A stretch of DNA of 31,468 nucleotides from CAZVJA01 sp964626885 (GCA_964626885.1 CAZVJA010000043.1:1-31468), one strand, 5' to 3'. Shown: positions 17,842-27,178, numbered from the stretch's first letter. Notes: generated by a model not told the origin, from the sequence alone. Numbers and translations are program-made.

Positions 17842-20130
17842 ATGTTCGTTCAAAACACGAAGCTTCGCATACTCTGCCTGGTTGCGGCGGTTTGCTTGGG
17901 TAGTTATGCCCTGGCCATCGCCCAGCCGAAAGCGGGGAACGACTCGCCCGCTCCGCCAGCCGCGAACGATCCCAACGCGTCCGCTCCCGCACCCGCGGAA
18001 GCATCGCCGCTGTTGATCGAACCGAAGACACCGGCAGAGATTTTCGACGCGGCAGTTCTTTGCGACAAGCTGGCTCTTCCAACGCACGCCAAGCGGTATC
18101 TGGAAAAGCTCCTGGAATCGCAACCGACCGATGAAGTTTTCTTGTCTTTGCGCGATAAGCTAGGCCCGGCCATCTTCCTGAAACTCGCGAACAACGAAAA
18201 GCTCCGGCCAGCATCGACACAACTTCTGGATCGTGTTAACGACGCGTTTCGCAAGCGGGCAGTTGATCCCAAATACATCGACGAGCTTCTGGCGGGTCTC
18301 GCCGGTTCGCCACAGGATCGCGAAGTTTCCGAGAGCACGCTCTACAGCACCGGATCGATCGCCGTCCCGAGGATTCTGCAACGCATCGAGAATCCGGGTG
18401 AGGGAGAACACGAGCGATTGATTCAAGCGATGATTACGATGGGACCGCAGGTGATACCGGCACTCTTGGGTGCATTGGAATCTCCGAGCGAGTACGCCCG
18501 GATGGCTTCGATTGAAACTCTGGGATGGTTGCACTCGAAAGATGTGCTTCCGTATCTCTGGTATCCTGCCTTCGCGGAGAAAGAGCCCACGGGCTTGAAG
18601 AGTACCGCCCGCGAGTCAATCGCACGGCTGCTGGGGACGACCACCGATAAAGTGGTCGAAACATCCGCGTTCGGCGCCGCTCGCGAATTGTCGACGACCG
18701 CCACACGCTATCTCGCGGGAGAATTTCCGTGGACACTGCGCGATGACGGAACCGTCGAACTTTGGACATGGGACTCGCAAAACAACATACTAATTTCGAA
18801 GAACGTCCGTCCGTATGAAGCGTCGCTTCACGCAGGTCTGTCGTTCGCCCGACAGGCATTGGCGCTTGCCCCCGAAGACAAAAACTACCAGGCACTCGTC
18901 GTCGCAGTCAGTCTGGCTGCCGCGAAGCAGCAGTCGGGTGCGGAGTCCGCATTGCCGACCGGACCCGGTTCGGTTCATAATCTAGCCCTCTCCGCGGGTG
19001 CCGAGACTGTTTCCAACGCATTGGGACTTGCGATGAAAAGTCGCAATGCGGACGCGGCACTCGCGGCACTCGAGGTTTTGGGACAAATCGGAACACCGCA
19101 TCAGCTCTTTGTTCGCGAAGCCCAAGGAGCACCGGTGATTGCGGCACTGAACTTCCCGGACCGTCGCGTGCAATTCGCCGCAGCGACGACCGTATTGAAA
19201 ATTGATCCCGAGAACAGATTTCGCGGGTCCGAGCGGGTCGTTAGCATTTTGGCCCGTGCGCTTCAGGGTTCCGGCATGCCGAAATGTCTGGTTGTGACTT
19301 CCCACGCGCAACGTGGAAGCGCGACGGCGGGGCTCGTCGGTCAAATGGGTTATGAGCCGCTCGTTACGCAAACCGGAATGGAAGGCTTCAAGCTCGCGAC
19401 GGAACAAACGGACGTGGAGTTGATTCTGCTGGATGCCAACACGATTCGTTGGCCGCTGTCGATGACTTTGGCCAATCTGCGTGCGGACTCCCGGACTGCT
19501 GCCATTCCGATCGCTGTCCTTGGCCCGGAGTCGGTGAAGACCGACGTTGAACGGCTCGTGGCCCGCTATCCCTTCACGACGTTCGTTGTTGAACCGTTGA
19601 CGCTCGATGGTATTTCCTCGCAGCTGCGGCCATTCCTCGACAGTCTCGCCACGCCGCAATTGACGCCGGAGCAGCGATCGGTTCAGACAGCCGCCGCGGC
19701 TTACTGGCTGGCGGAAATCGCCGATTGCGGGAAAACGGGCATCTACAATCTTGCCGCGGCGGAAAAGTCGTTATCGAGTGGCTTGAATGACGCTCGCTTG
19801 TCGCGCGAATTGCTCGCCGCAATGTCAGGCATCGGGACAGTCTCCGCGCAAGAACAGTTGCAGGAGTTCTCGACGAGCACCAAGATCGACAACGCAACCC
19901 GCGGATTCGCCGCCAGTCGTCTCGCAAGACACATTCGCCGTTTCGGCCTCCTGCTGTCAGTCGAACGAGTGGCGGAACTCGAAAAAGCTTGGCGGTCCGA
20001 GGCAGACCCCGCGGTGGCAACCGCTCTAGCAGCAGCGGTCGGCTCGTTGAAGCCAAACCCGCAACGGGTGGGGGGACGCCTGCAACGATTTGGAGCGCCT
20101 GCCGAGGAGGCAACACCGGCCGCTCCTTGA
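17842..20130 (+). CDS. Exported HEAT-like repeat protein with an internal degenerate receiver-like domain
   Basis: 762 residues. Residues 1-28 are a signal peptide (LRILCLVAAVCLGSYALAIA), followed by a Pro/Ala linker to about 58. Helical repeats of HEAT type cover about 60-260 (AVPRILQRIE, PQVIPALLGALESP, YARMASIETLGWLHSKDVLPYL) and resume near 400-475 and 625-745. Between about 479 and 603 the sequence changes to an alternating alpha/beta pattern like a response-regulator receiver: MPKCLVVTSHAQRG, VELILLDANT with Asp531 at the phospho-acceptor place, IPIAVLGPES, and TFVVEPLT, where the conserved Lys is replaced. The family was not recognised. An exported protein cannot use cytoplasmic phosphorelay, so a structural or ligand-binding role is more likely. 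GGAG precedes the ATG by eight bases. Confidence 0.75.
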   Translation: MFVQNTKLRILCLVAAVCLGSYALAIAQPKAGNDSPAPPAANDPNASAPAPAEASPLLIEPKTPAEIFDAAVLCDKLALPTHAKRYLEKLLESQPTDEVFLSLRDKLGPAIFLKLANNEKLRPASTQLLDRVNDAFRKRAVDPKYIDELLAGLAGSPQDREVSESTLYSTGSIAVPRILQRIENPGEGEHERLIQAMITMGPQVIPALLGALESPSEYARMASIETLGWLHSKDVLPYLWYPAFAEKEPTGLKSTARESIARLLGTTTDKVVETSAFGAARELSTTATRYLAGEFPWTLRDDGTVELWTWDSQNNILISKNVRPYEASLHAGLSFARQALALAPEDKNYQALVVAVSLAAAKQQSGAESALPTGPGSVHNLALSAGAETVSNALGLAMKSRNADAALAALEVLGQIGTPHQLFVREAQGAPVIAALNFPDRRVQFAAATTVLKIDPENRFRGSERVVSILARALQGSGMPKCLVVTSHAQRGSATAGLVGQMGYEPLVTQTGMEGFKLATEQTDVELILLDANTIRWPLSMTLANLRADSRTAAIPIAVLGPESVKTDVERLVARYPFTTFVVEPLTLDGISSQLRPFLDSLATPQLTPEQRSVQTAAAAYWLAEIADCGKTGIYNLAAAEKSLSSGLNDARLSRELLAAMSGIGTVSAQEQLQEFSTSTKIDNATRGFAASRLARHIRRFGLLLSVERVAELEKAWRSEADPAVATALAAAVGSLKPNPQRVGGRLQRFGAPAEEATPAAP

Positions 20131-20630
20131 GTCCTGCTGCTCGCGTGGAGCCCCGCCGCACCGCCCAAATCCTCCGCGTTGCGCGAGGCCTTGCCCCCGG
20201 ACCAATCTTGGAACGCTGCCCGACGCTTGCTTCATTCCCCACTCACGGCGGATGGGGCATTTTCGCCACGCCGCATTTTCTCGATGCTCCATGCCGATAT
20301 TTTTCGGTGGAACATTCGCGTCTTTAGTACGTGACGAAAACCATTTCTAATCGAAGCGATGGGGAATGAACCCCACAGATCGCAACAACACATAAACCGT
20401 TGTTGCAACGAACCTGAAGGCTTCGTAAAGTGCGCTGGCGACGAAAAGTTGTCAGCTACGTCGGATTGTAAGCCAGCCATCCTCGATGCCTGCATCGGGG
20501 AAAGCCCTAAGATGTTTGTCAAGGAGGTGTTTCGCAGCCCGAGCGCTCTCGCGGATCGCGATCGTTTTCAGTCGAACCTTTGAGTCGCCCCTCATTCATC
20601 AGATCCCATTCTTACGCTGGAAAGGGCGAT
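20131..20630. other. Intergenic region, 500 bases
   Basis: No supported gene or clear regulatory motif. Short frames on both strands (for example plus 20359-20583, minus 20232-20522) show no family features and mixed codon use. Confidence 0.4.
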
Positions 20631-20942
20631 ATGGGCCGTCATCGGATCGTCTGTGTTACACGACATGTTTTTCATCATCCATCCACGCATGTGCATATTG
20701 TGCGAGTCGGAACGGGGGTTCCCGGAAAGTGTGATTCTGGGTGGAGTATCGCTCAGGTGAATCAGGCTATGGATCAGGGAGTTCAGTTTTACACCGCTTC
20801 CGAAAACGGCGAAGAAGCTCCGGTGATTCTGGATCATTGCCGCCAATGCGGGACCGATACTCTCTCTTCCGCGAACGGCGTGACTCCGGAAAATGATCTG
20901 GCGAATCTGCCCGAGCATTCGGAAGCATGCCTCAAGAGCTGA
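20631..20942 (+). CDS. Small DUF3892-like protein
   Basis: 103 residues from the ATG at 20631 with AAGGG just upstream; the frame is open from a TTG at 20580, but that form lacks a ribosome site. The layout fits DUF3892: an opening strand rich in histidine (THVHIVRVGTG), a middle W-S-x-x-Q-V-N-Q-A-M-D-Q-G-V-Q-F-Y-T block, and a C-terminal TLSSANGVTPENDLANLPE segment resembling the family's T-x-x-D-x-x-x-x-N-L-x-x-L-P ending. A Cys-x-x-Cys (DHCRQCG) is additional and may bind a metal. The function of DUF3892 is unknown. No signal peptide is visible, so it is probably cytoplasmic. It stands alone between two intergenic stretches. Confidence 0.65.
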   Translation: MGRHRIVCVTRHVFHHPSTHVHIVRVGTGVPGKCDSGWSIAQVNQAMDQGVQFYTASENGEEAPVILDHCRQCGTDTLSSANGVTPENDLANLPEHSEACLKS

Positions 20943-20976
20943 TCCTCCGTGTCGAACGGTACGTACACACGCTTGT

Positions 20977-21333
20977 CTAGCGCGCTTGCAACCGTTCCCA
21001 CAACGGCGGTCCGAGGACGCAAAGCCCCACCAGCACCGCCGTTAAGGCGAACATCAGCACTGCCCCGGCGGCGGCGTCTTTTGCGTTCCGCGCTGCTTCA
21101 CGATGTTCCGGCGAAAGAAGATCGACCAGAGACTCGATCGCCGTATTAAATATCTCAGCCGACAAGACAGCGCCGATCGCCAGCCACAACACTCCCCAAT
21201 CGCGCGCCGGCAATCGCAGCCAACTTCCCAGAAGCACGACGAGCACTGCCACACCCAACTCGATCCGCGCGTTCCGCTGCGTGCGCAGCACAGAGCGAAT
21301 GCCCGCCAAGGCATCACGGAAACTGTCGATCAT
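20977..21333 (-). CDS. dgkA: Diacylglycerol/undecaprenol kinase, DgkA family
   Basis: 118 residues with three membrane helices (about 28-40, 46-62, 94-110), the normal size and topology. The active-site helix carries SAEIFNTAIESLVDLL with Glu60 as the expected general base, Asn63, and Glu67 as a metal ligand; Glu25 in NARIEL is the partner metal ligand. KDAAAGAVL at 85-93 is the conserved end of the domain. These enzymes phosphorylate diacylglycerol or undecaprenol in the inner membrane; which of the two is used here cannot be decided by eye. The frame continues upstream to 21387, but MIDSFRDALAGI at 21333 matches the family N-terminus. It diverges from the ABC operon with 130 bases between the starts. 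Confidence 0.92.
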   Translation of the reverse strand: MIDSFRDALAGIRSVLRTQRNARIELGVAVLVVLLGSWLRLPARDWGVLWLAIGAVLSAEIFNTAIESLVDLLSPEHREAARNAKDAAAGAVLMFALTAVLVGLCVLGPPLWERLQAR

Positions 21334-21463
21334 CGATCGTCGCGGCACGCAGCCTCTCCCAGCCAAGTTTGACATTTGGCTTCGCAAGATTTCCGTGAAT
21401 ATCCGGTCGCCAGGAACGAATTACCAGGGATGCCCTTCGCAAACGGTGCGCGCCGGGTTGGGG

Positions 21464-22480
21464 ATGGGCGACGATTTCGATTATGATGCACCCCAACCCG
21501 AATTGGAAAGCAGTCGCGTGTCCGATACCGCCGCGTCGATCTCCGTTTACGATCTCCAGAAGGTTTACAGCCACGGGATGTTCGGCCGCAAGAAGGTCGC
21601 CGCCCTCCGGGGCGTTTCGCTTGAAGTCCCCCCTGGCGAAGTGTTCGGCCTGCTCGGCCCAAACGGCGCCGGAAAGACTACTCTCATCAAGGTGCTGCTC
21701 GGTATCGTCCGCAAATCGTCCGGCACGGCGACGATGTTAGGGAAACCGGCCGGAAATCGTCGCACTCGCCGCCAGGTCGGGTACCTCCCCGAGCATCATC
21801 GCATCCCGCATCATCTGACTGGCGATACAGCGCTCGAATATTACGGCAGCTTGAGCGGGATGTCGGTCTCGGCCATCCGCGATCGCCGCTCCGGCCTGCT
21901 CAAGCGGGTCGGGCTCGCGTCGTGGGGAAAGACTCCGGTCAAGAAATACTCGAAGGGGATGCTGCAGCGGCTGGGGCTCGCGCAGGCCATGTTACACGAC
22001 CCACAGCTACTCATACTCGACGAACCGACCGATGGAGTCGACCCGGTCGGCCGTGCGGAAATTCGGGACGTGCTCAACGAACTGCGCCAACAAGGCAAAA
22101 CGGTGTTCCTCAACAGTCACCTGTTGCAAGAAGTCGAACTTGTCTGTGATCGAGTGGCTATCCTCGATAAAGGCCAGGTCCGCCGCGTCGGCCGCATCGA
22201 CGAAATTACCAGCCATTCGGGTGCCGAGACGCTCTTGACGCTCCGCACCACGGAGGCCGCCGCCCGCGCGACGCTGGCGAATTTCGAGATCCTCTCCTGC
22301 GTGCCGGGCGGCTCAAACCACGTTCGGGTCGAGTTGCAGGTGAGCGGACAGGAGACGCTCGACCGCGTGATCGATGCGCTCCGAAAAGAACAAATCAGCA
22401 TTGCCGCGGTGACTCGCCCGCAGATGACGCTGGAGCAAGCCTTCCTCAAGTTGGTGCAAGAGAACCCATCCGAGAATTAA
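21464..22480 (+). CDS. ABC transporter ATP-binding protein
   Basis: 338 residues from the ATG at 21464. Walker A GPNGAGKTT (65-73), Q-loop in VGYLPEHHRIPHHLT, signature YSKGM (162-166), Walker B ending LILDEP (183-188), D-loop DGVD and switch His219 in NSHLLQEVE. A C-terminal extension with a beta-alpha-beta pattern follows, as in ATPases of ABC-2 exporters. The start is uncertain: a GTG at 21518 preceded by GGAAAG would remove 18 acidic residues and is equally plausible, while the long frame from 21281 overlaps the divergent kinase gene and is unlikely. The permease begins 25 bases downstream, so the two genes form one transporter. Confidence 0.93.
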   Translation: MGDDFDYDAPQPELESSRVSDTAASISVYDLQKVYSHGMFGRKKVAALRGVSLEVPPGEVFGLLGPNGAGKTTLIKVLLGIVRKSSGTATMLGKPAGNRRTRRQVGYLPEHHRIPHHLTGDTALEYYGSLSGMSVSAIRDRRSGLLKRVGLASWGKTPVKKYSKGMLQRLGLAQAMLHDPQLLILDEPTDGVDPVGRAEIRDVLNELRQQGKTVFLNSHLLQEVELVCDRVAILDKGQVRRVGRIDEITSHSGAETLLTLRTTEAAARATLANFEILSCVPGGSNHVRVELQVSGQETLDRVIDALRKEQISIAAVTRPQMTLEQAFLKLVQENPSEN

Positions 22481-22505
22481 TACGGCCTTCGGAGCCCGTC
22501 ACGCG

Positions 22506-24803
22506 ATGAGAGTCTATTTCGCCGTCATCAAGGATTCATTTCGCGAGGCGCTGGCATCGCGAGTTCTCTGGATCCTGCTGGTTCTAATCACGCTTATTCT
22601 GGCGGCACTGGCACCGTTTGGGTTGTCGACGCAAGCTGCCTCGACGTTGGAGCGACGTGAGCTGCAAAACGGCTACGAACTTCTGCAGGAGATGGTCAAG
22701 CAGGACGCGCCGGGAGAGCACTCGCCGCGCGCCCGTCTCCGCAGCTTGCTCTCCGGCAACCTGAAGGAGCGCATCAAAAACGTTTCGTCCGAAGACTTGG
22801 GAGGCCAACGAGGTGCTCTCTCGAATCTCGTCGACGAACTCAACGCCTTGCTCGACCGCCGTGACCTCTATGACGAGGACTCCTGGAAATCGTCCCCTCT
22901 CGGCGACGAGGCAAAAGAATATCTCAAACGGGGAACCGACAATCTTTCCGAGGTCGAATTGCGCCGCTTCAATCGGCTGCTGGTCGATGTGGCCCTGCGA
23001 GATTACCTCACCCCTGCCGCGCAGGCAGCACTGCATATGTCGTATTTCGGCTGGGAGTTCGGGCCGGAACTCCCCTTCGGCCCGGCGCAAACGGCAACGA
23101 TCGTCAAATCGGTCATGGCGACCCTCATCAGCTACATGGCGGGGGTGATCGGCGTCTTCGTGGCGATCCTTGTCACCGCCTCCATCGTGCCGCAAATGTT
23201 CGAGCCGGGGGCAATCGACCTGTTGCTGAGTAAACCTGTCTCGCGGTCACTGCTGTTCCTCACGAAGTTCGCGGGGGCGTGTGCGTTCATTCTGTTGAAC
23301 GCCGCGTACCTCATCGTTGGTCTTTGGTTGATCCTCGGTTTGCGGTTCGACATCTGGAGCGGGCGGCTGCTGTTATGCATCCCGGTGCTCCTGTTTCTGT
23401 TCATCATCTATTACTCCATCTCGGCGCTGGCGGGAGTCGTCTGGCGAAACGCCGTGGTGTCGGTGATCATCACGGTGCTCTTCTGGTTCGCCTGTTTCTC
23501 GGTCGGTACGACAAAAGCGATCGTCGAAACGGCCTTTCTGAACGGCACGCGTCTGGCGACCATTCTCCCGGCGGACGACAAGCTGCTCGTCGTCAACAAA
23601 GCGCGGCAGACGTTCGAATGGGATGCCGCCCTGGGACAATGGCGGGAAGTGTTTCTCGGCAGACCGGCCGATTTTCAACAAATTATGATGCCGAACAACG
23701 TCATCGGGCCGGTGTACGACGCGCACGCCAAGAGAATCATCGCCGTGGAAACGACCCCCGCTCGTTTCGAATTGCTCAACGGACCCGGCAAGCTGCTCGT
23801 CGGCCAACAGAGCGCCAACTGGCTCCGCACGCAGGGAGCGGCCGCTCCCAACGGTGTCGGGGCGATCTTCGTCGATCCCGCGGGAACTTTGATCACCGCC
23901 GGCTCGTCGGGAATTCATCGGTTCGAGGGGGACCCCACCGCCGAGCATGTTCCCTTCATGGTATTCGGTCGCGATTTGGGCCGGTCGAAGGGGGAAGGAA
24001 AGTTCGTCGAGATCGGCCCCTCGCGGGATCGCTCCTGGAACAGGCCCTTCGCCGCGGCTCTCACTTCCGATGCGCGGGCGATGACTGTCTTCACGCAGGG
24101 AAAGTTGCTGCAGTTGCGGCGCGGCGACGACGGAAAATTTCAGTCCGGACCGACCCGAGATCTCGAAACGAAAGACGCGGCGCTCGTCGGCTGCTCCGAT
24201 AAAACCTTACTCGTCGCGCTTGAAAGCGGCGAGATTCGCACGTTCGCCGTCGATACGCTCGAACCGCTGCAAACATTTCAACCGTTCGGCAAAGAGAAGC
24301 CACGGCTTGTGGCCGCCTCCCCCAACGGCCGTTGGTTCGCGGTGGTCTATCATGACCGGCGATTGTGGCTTTTCGACGCGGAACGAAACCAGCCGCTCGA
24401 CCTGCCGATCCGCGGCAGGAAGGATACGTCTTCGGTCACATTCACTCCCCAGAACCACCTGCTCGTGGCCGACCGGTTCACGCGTGTCACCGAATACCAG
24501 CTTGACCCCTTCCAGATCACGCAGAGCATCCAGCCCCCTCCAGACACGTTGGAGCTCGCCTACCGCTTCGCGATCAACCCCATTTACACCGTCTTCCCCA
24601 AGCCGGGAGAACTCGACAATCTCGTCAACTATTTGCTGACAGAACAAAAGACAGTGCAAATCGACCGTGGCCGTTCGGGTGTGACCGATTTGCGCTCCGA
24701 GCAGATCGTGGTCAACGTCTGGCAGCCGGCGTGGAGCAGCCTGGCGTTCGTGGCAGTGATCCTCGGCTGCACATGCTTCTACATCTCGCGGCGCGATTTC
24801 TGA
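22506..24803 (+). CDS. ABC-2 type permease with a large extracytoplasmic propeller-like insertion
   Basis: 765 residues, much longer than usual. TM1 at about 20-42; an external helical region (45-195); TM2 about 203-230; then EPGAIDLLLSKPVSRS (233-248), the conserved cytoplasmic loop of ABC-2 permeases; TM3-TM5 about 253-345; and a final TM6 about 740-760 ending ISRRDF. Between TM5 and TM6 lie about 390 residues rich in short beta strands with WD40/propeller-like spacing (GTLITAGSSGIHRFEGD, KTLLVALESGEIRTFAVD, WFAVVYHDRRLWLFDAER). The predicted topology puts this domain outside the membrane. It pairs with the ATPase upstream. Substrate unknown; the insertion could recognise cargo or envelope partners. 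Confidence 0.85.
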   Translation: MRVYFAVIKDSFREALASRVLWILLVLITLILAALAPFGLSTQAASTLERRELQNGYELLQEMVKQDAPGEHSPRARLRSLLSGNLKERIKNVSSEDLGGQRGALSNLVDELNALLDRRDLYDEDSWKSSPLGDEAKEYLKRGTDNLSEVELRRFNRLLVDVALRDYLTPAAQAALHMSYFGWEFGPELPFGPAQTATIVKSVMATLISYMAGVIGVFVAILVTASIVPQMFEPGAIDLLLSKPVSRSLLFLTKFAGACAFILLNAAYLIVGLWLILGLRFDIWSGRLLLCIPVLLFLFIIYYSISALAGVVWRNAVVSVIITVLFWFACFSVGTTKAIVETAFLNGTRLATILPADDKLLVVNKARQTFEWDAALGQWREVFLGRPADFQQIMMPNNVIGPVYDAHAKRIIAVETTPARFELLNGPGKLLVGQQSANWLRTQGAAAPNGVGAIFVDPAGTLITAGSSGIHRFEGDPTAEHVPFMVFGRDLGRSKGEGKFVEIGPSRDRSWNRPFAAALTSDARAMTVFTQGKLLQLRRGDDGKFQSGPTRDLETKDAALVGCSDKTLLVALESGEIRTFAVDTLEPLQTFQPFGKEKPRLVAASPNGRWFAVVYHDRRLWLFDAERNQPLDLPIRGRKDTSSVTFTPQNHLLVADRFTRVTEYQLDPFQITQSIQPPPDTLELAYRFAINPIYTVFPKPGELDNLVNYLLTEQKTVQIDRGRSGVTDLRSEQIVVNVWQPAWSSLAFVAVILGCTCFYISRRDF

Positions 24804-24815
24804 TTCGCTGAATCA
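24801..24815. repeat. Hairpin between convergent genes
   Basis: TGATTC-GCT-GAATCA is a perfect six-base-pair stem with a three-base loop. It includes the permease stop and ends 4 bases before the end of the opposing hydrolase gene. It could work as a bidirectional terminator, but it is short and has no T-run. Confidence 0.35.
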
Positions 24816-24818
24816 CCG

Positions 24819-25622
24819 TCAACTCAGCGACTTCAAGAACGAGGCAATCGCCTTGTTCGCCGGCTCGGGATTTTCCAACGGTGCCATGTGACCCGCCCCT
24901 GCTATTTCTACAAACGTCGCACCGGGTATCGAATCCGCGATCCGCCGCATCTCCTCCGGCGGCGAAATGCCGTCTTCCGCGCCCACCAGCACCAGCGTCG
25001 GCAAATCAATGCCGGGCAACAGCGGCGTCGAATCGGGCCGCTCCGCCATCCCCAATAGCGCGGCACCCATCCCTTGCGGGCTCGTGTTCGAGATCGTCTG
25101 CTTCACTTCATCAATGATCTGCGGCGATCGCTCACGCGTCGCTGCTGCGAACAGCTTCGGCAGCATCGCATCGATCGCTACTCGCGCCCCCTTTTCGATC
25201 AACATTGCCGCCAGCTTGCGCCGCCCCTCCGCCCCTTCAGTTGTGTCGGGAATGGAACGTGTGTCGCACAGAATCAGCCCGCGCAGCCGTTCGCGGTACT
25301 TCCGCACGAACGGAAACGCCACGTAGCCCCCCATCGACAACCCGCAGAGCACCACCGGCTCGTTGACCCCGAGCGCGTCGAGCAGCGCGGCCAGATCGTC
25401 AGCGAACTGTTCCATCGTGACGATCCCCTCCGTCACGCCGCTGGCTCCGAACCCGCGGAGATCCGGCACAATCACCCGATGCGACCCGCGAAACGCGGCG
25501 ATCTGCTCCCGCCACATCGCATGGCTGAGCGGAAACCCGTGCACAAAAAGAATCGGCACGCCGGCCCCTTCATCAACACAGGCCAGCGTCACGCCGTTAA
25601 TGCTCAAGGTCTTCATCTTCAT
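24819..25622 (-). CDS. Alpha/beta hydrolase
   Basis: 267 residues, cytoplasmic, a typical alpha/beta hydrolase fold of the haloperoxidase/3-oxoadipate-enol-lactonase-like group. Oxyanion hole ILFVHGFPLSHAMW (24-37), nucleophile elbow GLSMGG with Ser96, acid Asp217 in LVGAEDGISPP and His245 in GAGHMAPLENPE complete the catalytic triad. The ATG at 25622 follows AAAGGGGATTTCC; the frame is open to 25709 but that extension has no ribosome site. On the minus strand, TATGAT (25693-25698) is a plausible -10 box without a good -35. The gene diverges from pepT (122 bases apart). Substrate not predictable. Confidence 0.9.
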   Translation of the reverse strand: MKMKTLSINGVTLACVDEGAGVPILFVHGFPLSHAMWREQIAAFRGSHRVIVPDLRGFGASGVTEGIVTMEQFADDLAALLDALGVNEPVVLCGLSMGGYVAFPFVRKYRERLRGLILCDTRSIPDTTEGAEGRRKLAAMLIEKGARVAIDAMLPKLFAAATRERSPQIIDEVKQTISNTSPQGMGAALLGMAERPDSTPLLPGIDLPTLVLVGAEDGISPPEEMRRIADSIPGATFVEIAGAGHMAPLENPEPANKAIASFLKSLS

Positions 25623-25744
25623 GGAAATCCCCTTTCCGGTCGGCTCATCGCATCCCGAGCGTGCCGGGGTGTGAGCCGTGCCTACGATCGGTATCATAAC
25701 ACCATCCAACTCCTTTCATCAGTTTTCATCGGAGTCCGCGGCGA

Positions 25745-26983
25745 ATGGACAGCCTGCTCGATCGTTTTCTGCGTTACGTGAAGGTCGATACTCAGTCGGA
25801 TGAAACGAGCGCGACCTACCCCAGCACCACCAAGCAGCTCGACTTGAGTCGGATGCTCGCCGAGGAATGCCGCGCGCTCGGCTTGGCCGACGTCTCGCTC
25901 GACCAGTTCGGCATCGTGATGGGCACCGTACCGGCCACCGTGTCGCACAACGCCCCCACCATCGCTTGGGTCGCGCATGTCGACACCTCCCCTGAATTCT
26001 CCGGCACGAACGTCAGGCCGGTGGTGCACAAGAACTACTCTGGCGGCGACATCGTTCTGCCGGGCGATACGTCGCGCGTCATTCAGGTCGCGGAGAATCC
26101 GGCGCTCAACAAGCTCCAGGGAGCGACGGTCGTCACCACCGACGGCACGACGCTTCTGGGGGCCGACGACAAATCGGGCATCGCGGTGATCATGACGGCC
26201 GCCGCGCACCTGCTCGCGCATCCCGAGATTCCGCACGGGCCAATCCGCCTCTGCTTCACCTGCGATGAAGAGATCGGCCGTGGAGTCGATAAGCTCGACC
26301 TCGCCAAGCTCGGCGCGCTCTGCGCCTACACCCTCGACAGCGAGGGCTTCGGGCGGATCGACAGCGAAACTTTCTCCGCCGACAAAGCGACCGTGACGGT
26401 CACCGGCGTCAACACGCACCCCTCGGTCGGCAAAGGGGTGATGGTCAACGCGATCCGCATTCTGAGCCGCTTCCTCGACCGGCTGCCGACCGAAACTCTC
26501 TCGCCCGAAACAACCGACGGGCGCGAAGGGTTTCTCCACCCGTATCATGTCGAAGGGAGCGTCGCGGAAGCGTCCGCCAGAATCATCCTTCGCGATTTCG
26601 AGACAGCGAAACTCCGCGAACAGGCCGCGCTGCTCGAAAAAATCGCTGATGAATTGCGGGCAAAGCATCCTCGCGCGCGCATCGACATCCAGATCGACCA
26701 GCAATACCGCAACATGGGGGACGGGCTGAAGAAAGAACCGCGAGCGCTCGCGAAAGCGATCGAAGCAACCCGCGCGGCCGGCGTTGAACCGCGCCTCTCC
26801 ATCATTCGCGGTGGCACCGACGGCTCGCGGCTGACGGAACTCGGCCTGCCGACGCCGAACCTCTCCTCCGGCCAGCACAACCCCCACTCACCCCTCGAAT
26901 GGACGAGCGTCGAGGAAATGCAACAGGCGGTCGAGATCCTCATCGAACTGGCCAAAGCGTGGGGGAAGGAGCAAGTGTTATGA
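25745..26983 (+). CDS. pepT: Peptidase T (tripeptide aminopeptidase), M20 family
   Basis: 412 residues, the normal length. All metal and catalytic residues of PepT are present: His78 and Asp80 in AHVDTSP, Asp141 bridging the two zincs in GADDKSG, Glu175 (general base) and Glu176 in CDEEIGRG, Asp198 in LDSEGFG, and His378 in SGQHNPHSPLEW. The opening LLDRFLRYVKVDTQSDE is typical of the family, and the dimerisation domain lies at about 210-320. It is a cytoplasmic dizinc enzyme that removes the N-terminal residue from tripeptides. GGAG lies 10 bases before the ATG. It is the last clearly housekeeping gene before the accessory region on the right. Confidence 0.96.
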   Translation: MDSLLDRFLRYVKVDTQSDETSATYPSTTKQLDLSRMLAEECRALGLADVSLDQFGIVMGTVPATVSHNAPTIAWVAHVDTSPEFSGTNVRPVVHKNYSGGDIVLPGDTSRVIQVAENPALNKLQGATVVTTDGTTLLGADDKSGIAVIMTAAAHLLAHPEIPHGPIRLCFTCDEEIGRGVDKLDLAKLGALCAYTLDSEGFGRIDSETFSADKATVTVTGVNTHPSVGKGVMVNAIRILSRFLDRLPTETLSPETTDGREGFLHPYHVEGSVAEASARIILRDFETAKLREQAALLEKIADELRAKHPRARIDIQIDQQYRNMGDGLKKEPRALAKAIEATRAAGVEPRLSIIRGGTDGSRLTELGLPTPNLSSGQHNPHSPLEWTSVEEMQQAVEILIELAKAWGKEQVL

Positions 26984-27178
26984 TGCAAATCTGGAAATCA
27001 CCTCCCTCCCAGTGTCAAACCTCCCCGTACACAACTCTCTTCCTGAGCTGCGGCGCGCGAGCGCACTTCGTTTAAACGGGGAATCCCTGAGAGTTGCCGA
27101 GTTCGAGTCTCTCGCGTCTGTTTTGGAGAACGAAAACGCTGCTCGAACCTTTCAGGCATCGGTTAATCGACGGCGCGG
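26984..27178. other. Junction between pepT and the transposase remnant
   Basis: 195 bases without a supported gene. The sequence that should encode the transposase helix-turn-helix region is not found in any of the three forward frames, so the truncation point probably lies just before 27179. No terminal inverted repeat was recognised. Confidence 0.35.

Noticed and set aside
22584..23195. 203-codon minus frame opposite the second permease
   Set aside because: Antisense shadow; the opposite strand encodes clear TM segments and the ABC-2 loop motif.
25694..26887. 397-codon minus-strand frame opposite pepT
   Set aside because: Arg/Asp/Val-rich shadow of pepT with no domain; pepT has all catalytic residues.
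26980..27075. 32-codon frame overlapping the pepT stop (ATG-ATG)
   Set aside because: Overlap start is attractive, but the peptide has no recognisable content and lies next to a disrupted element.
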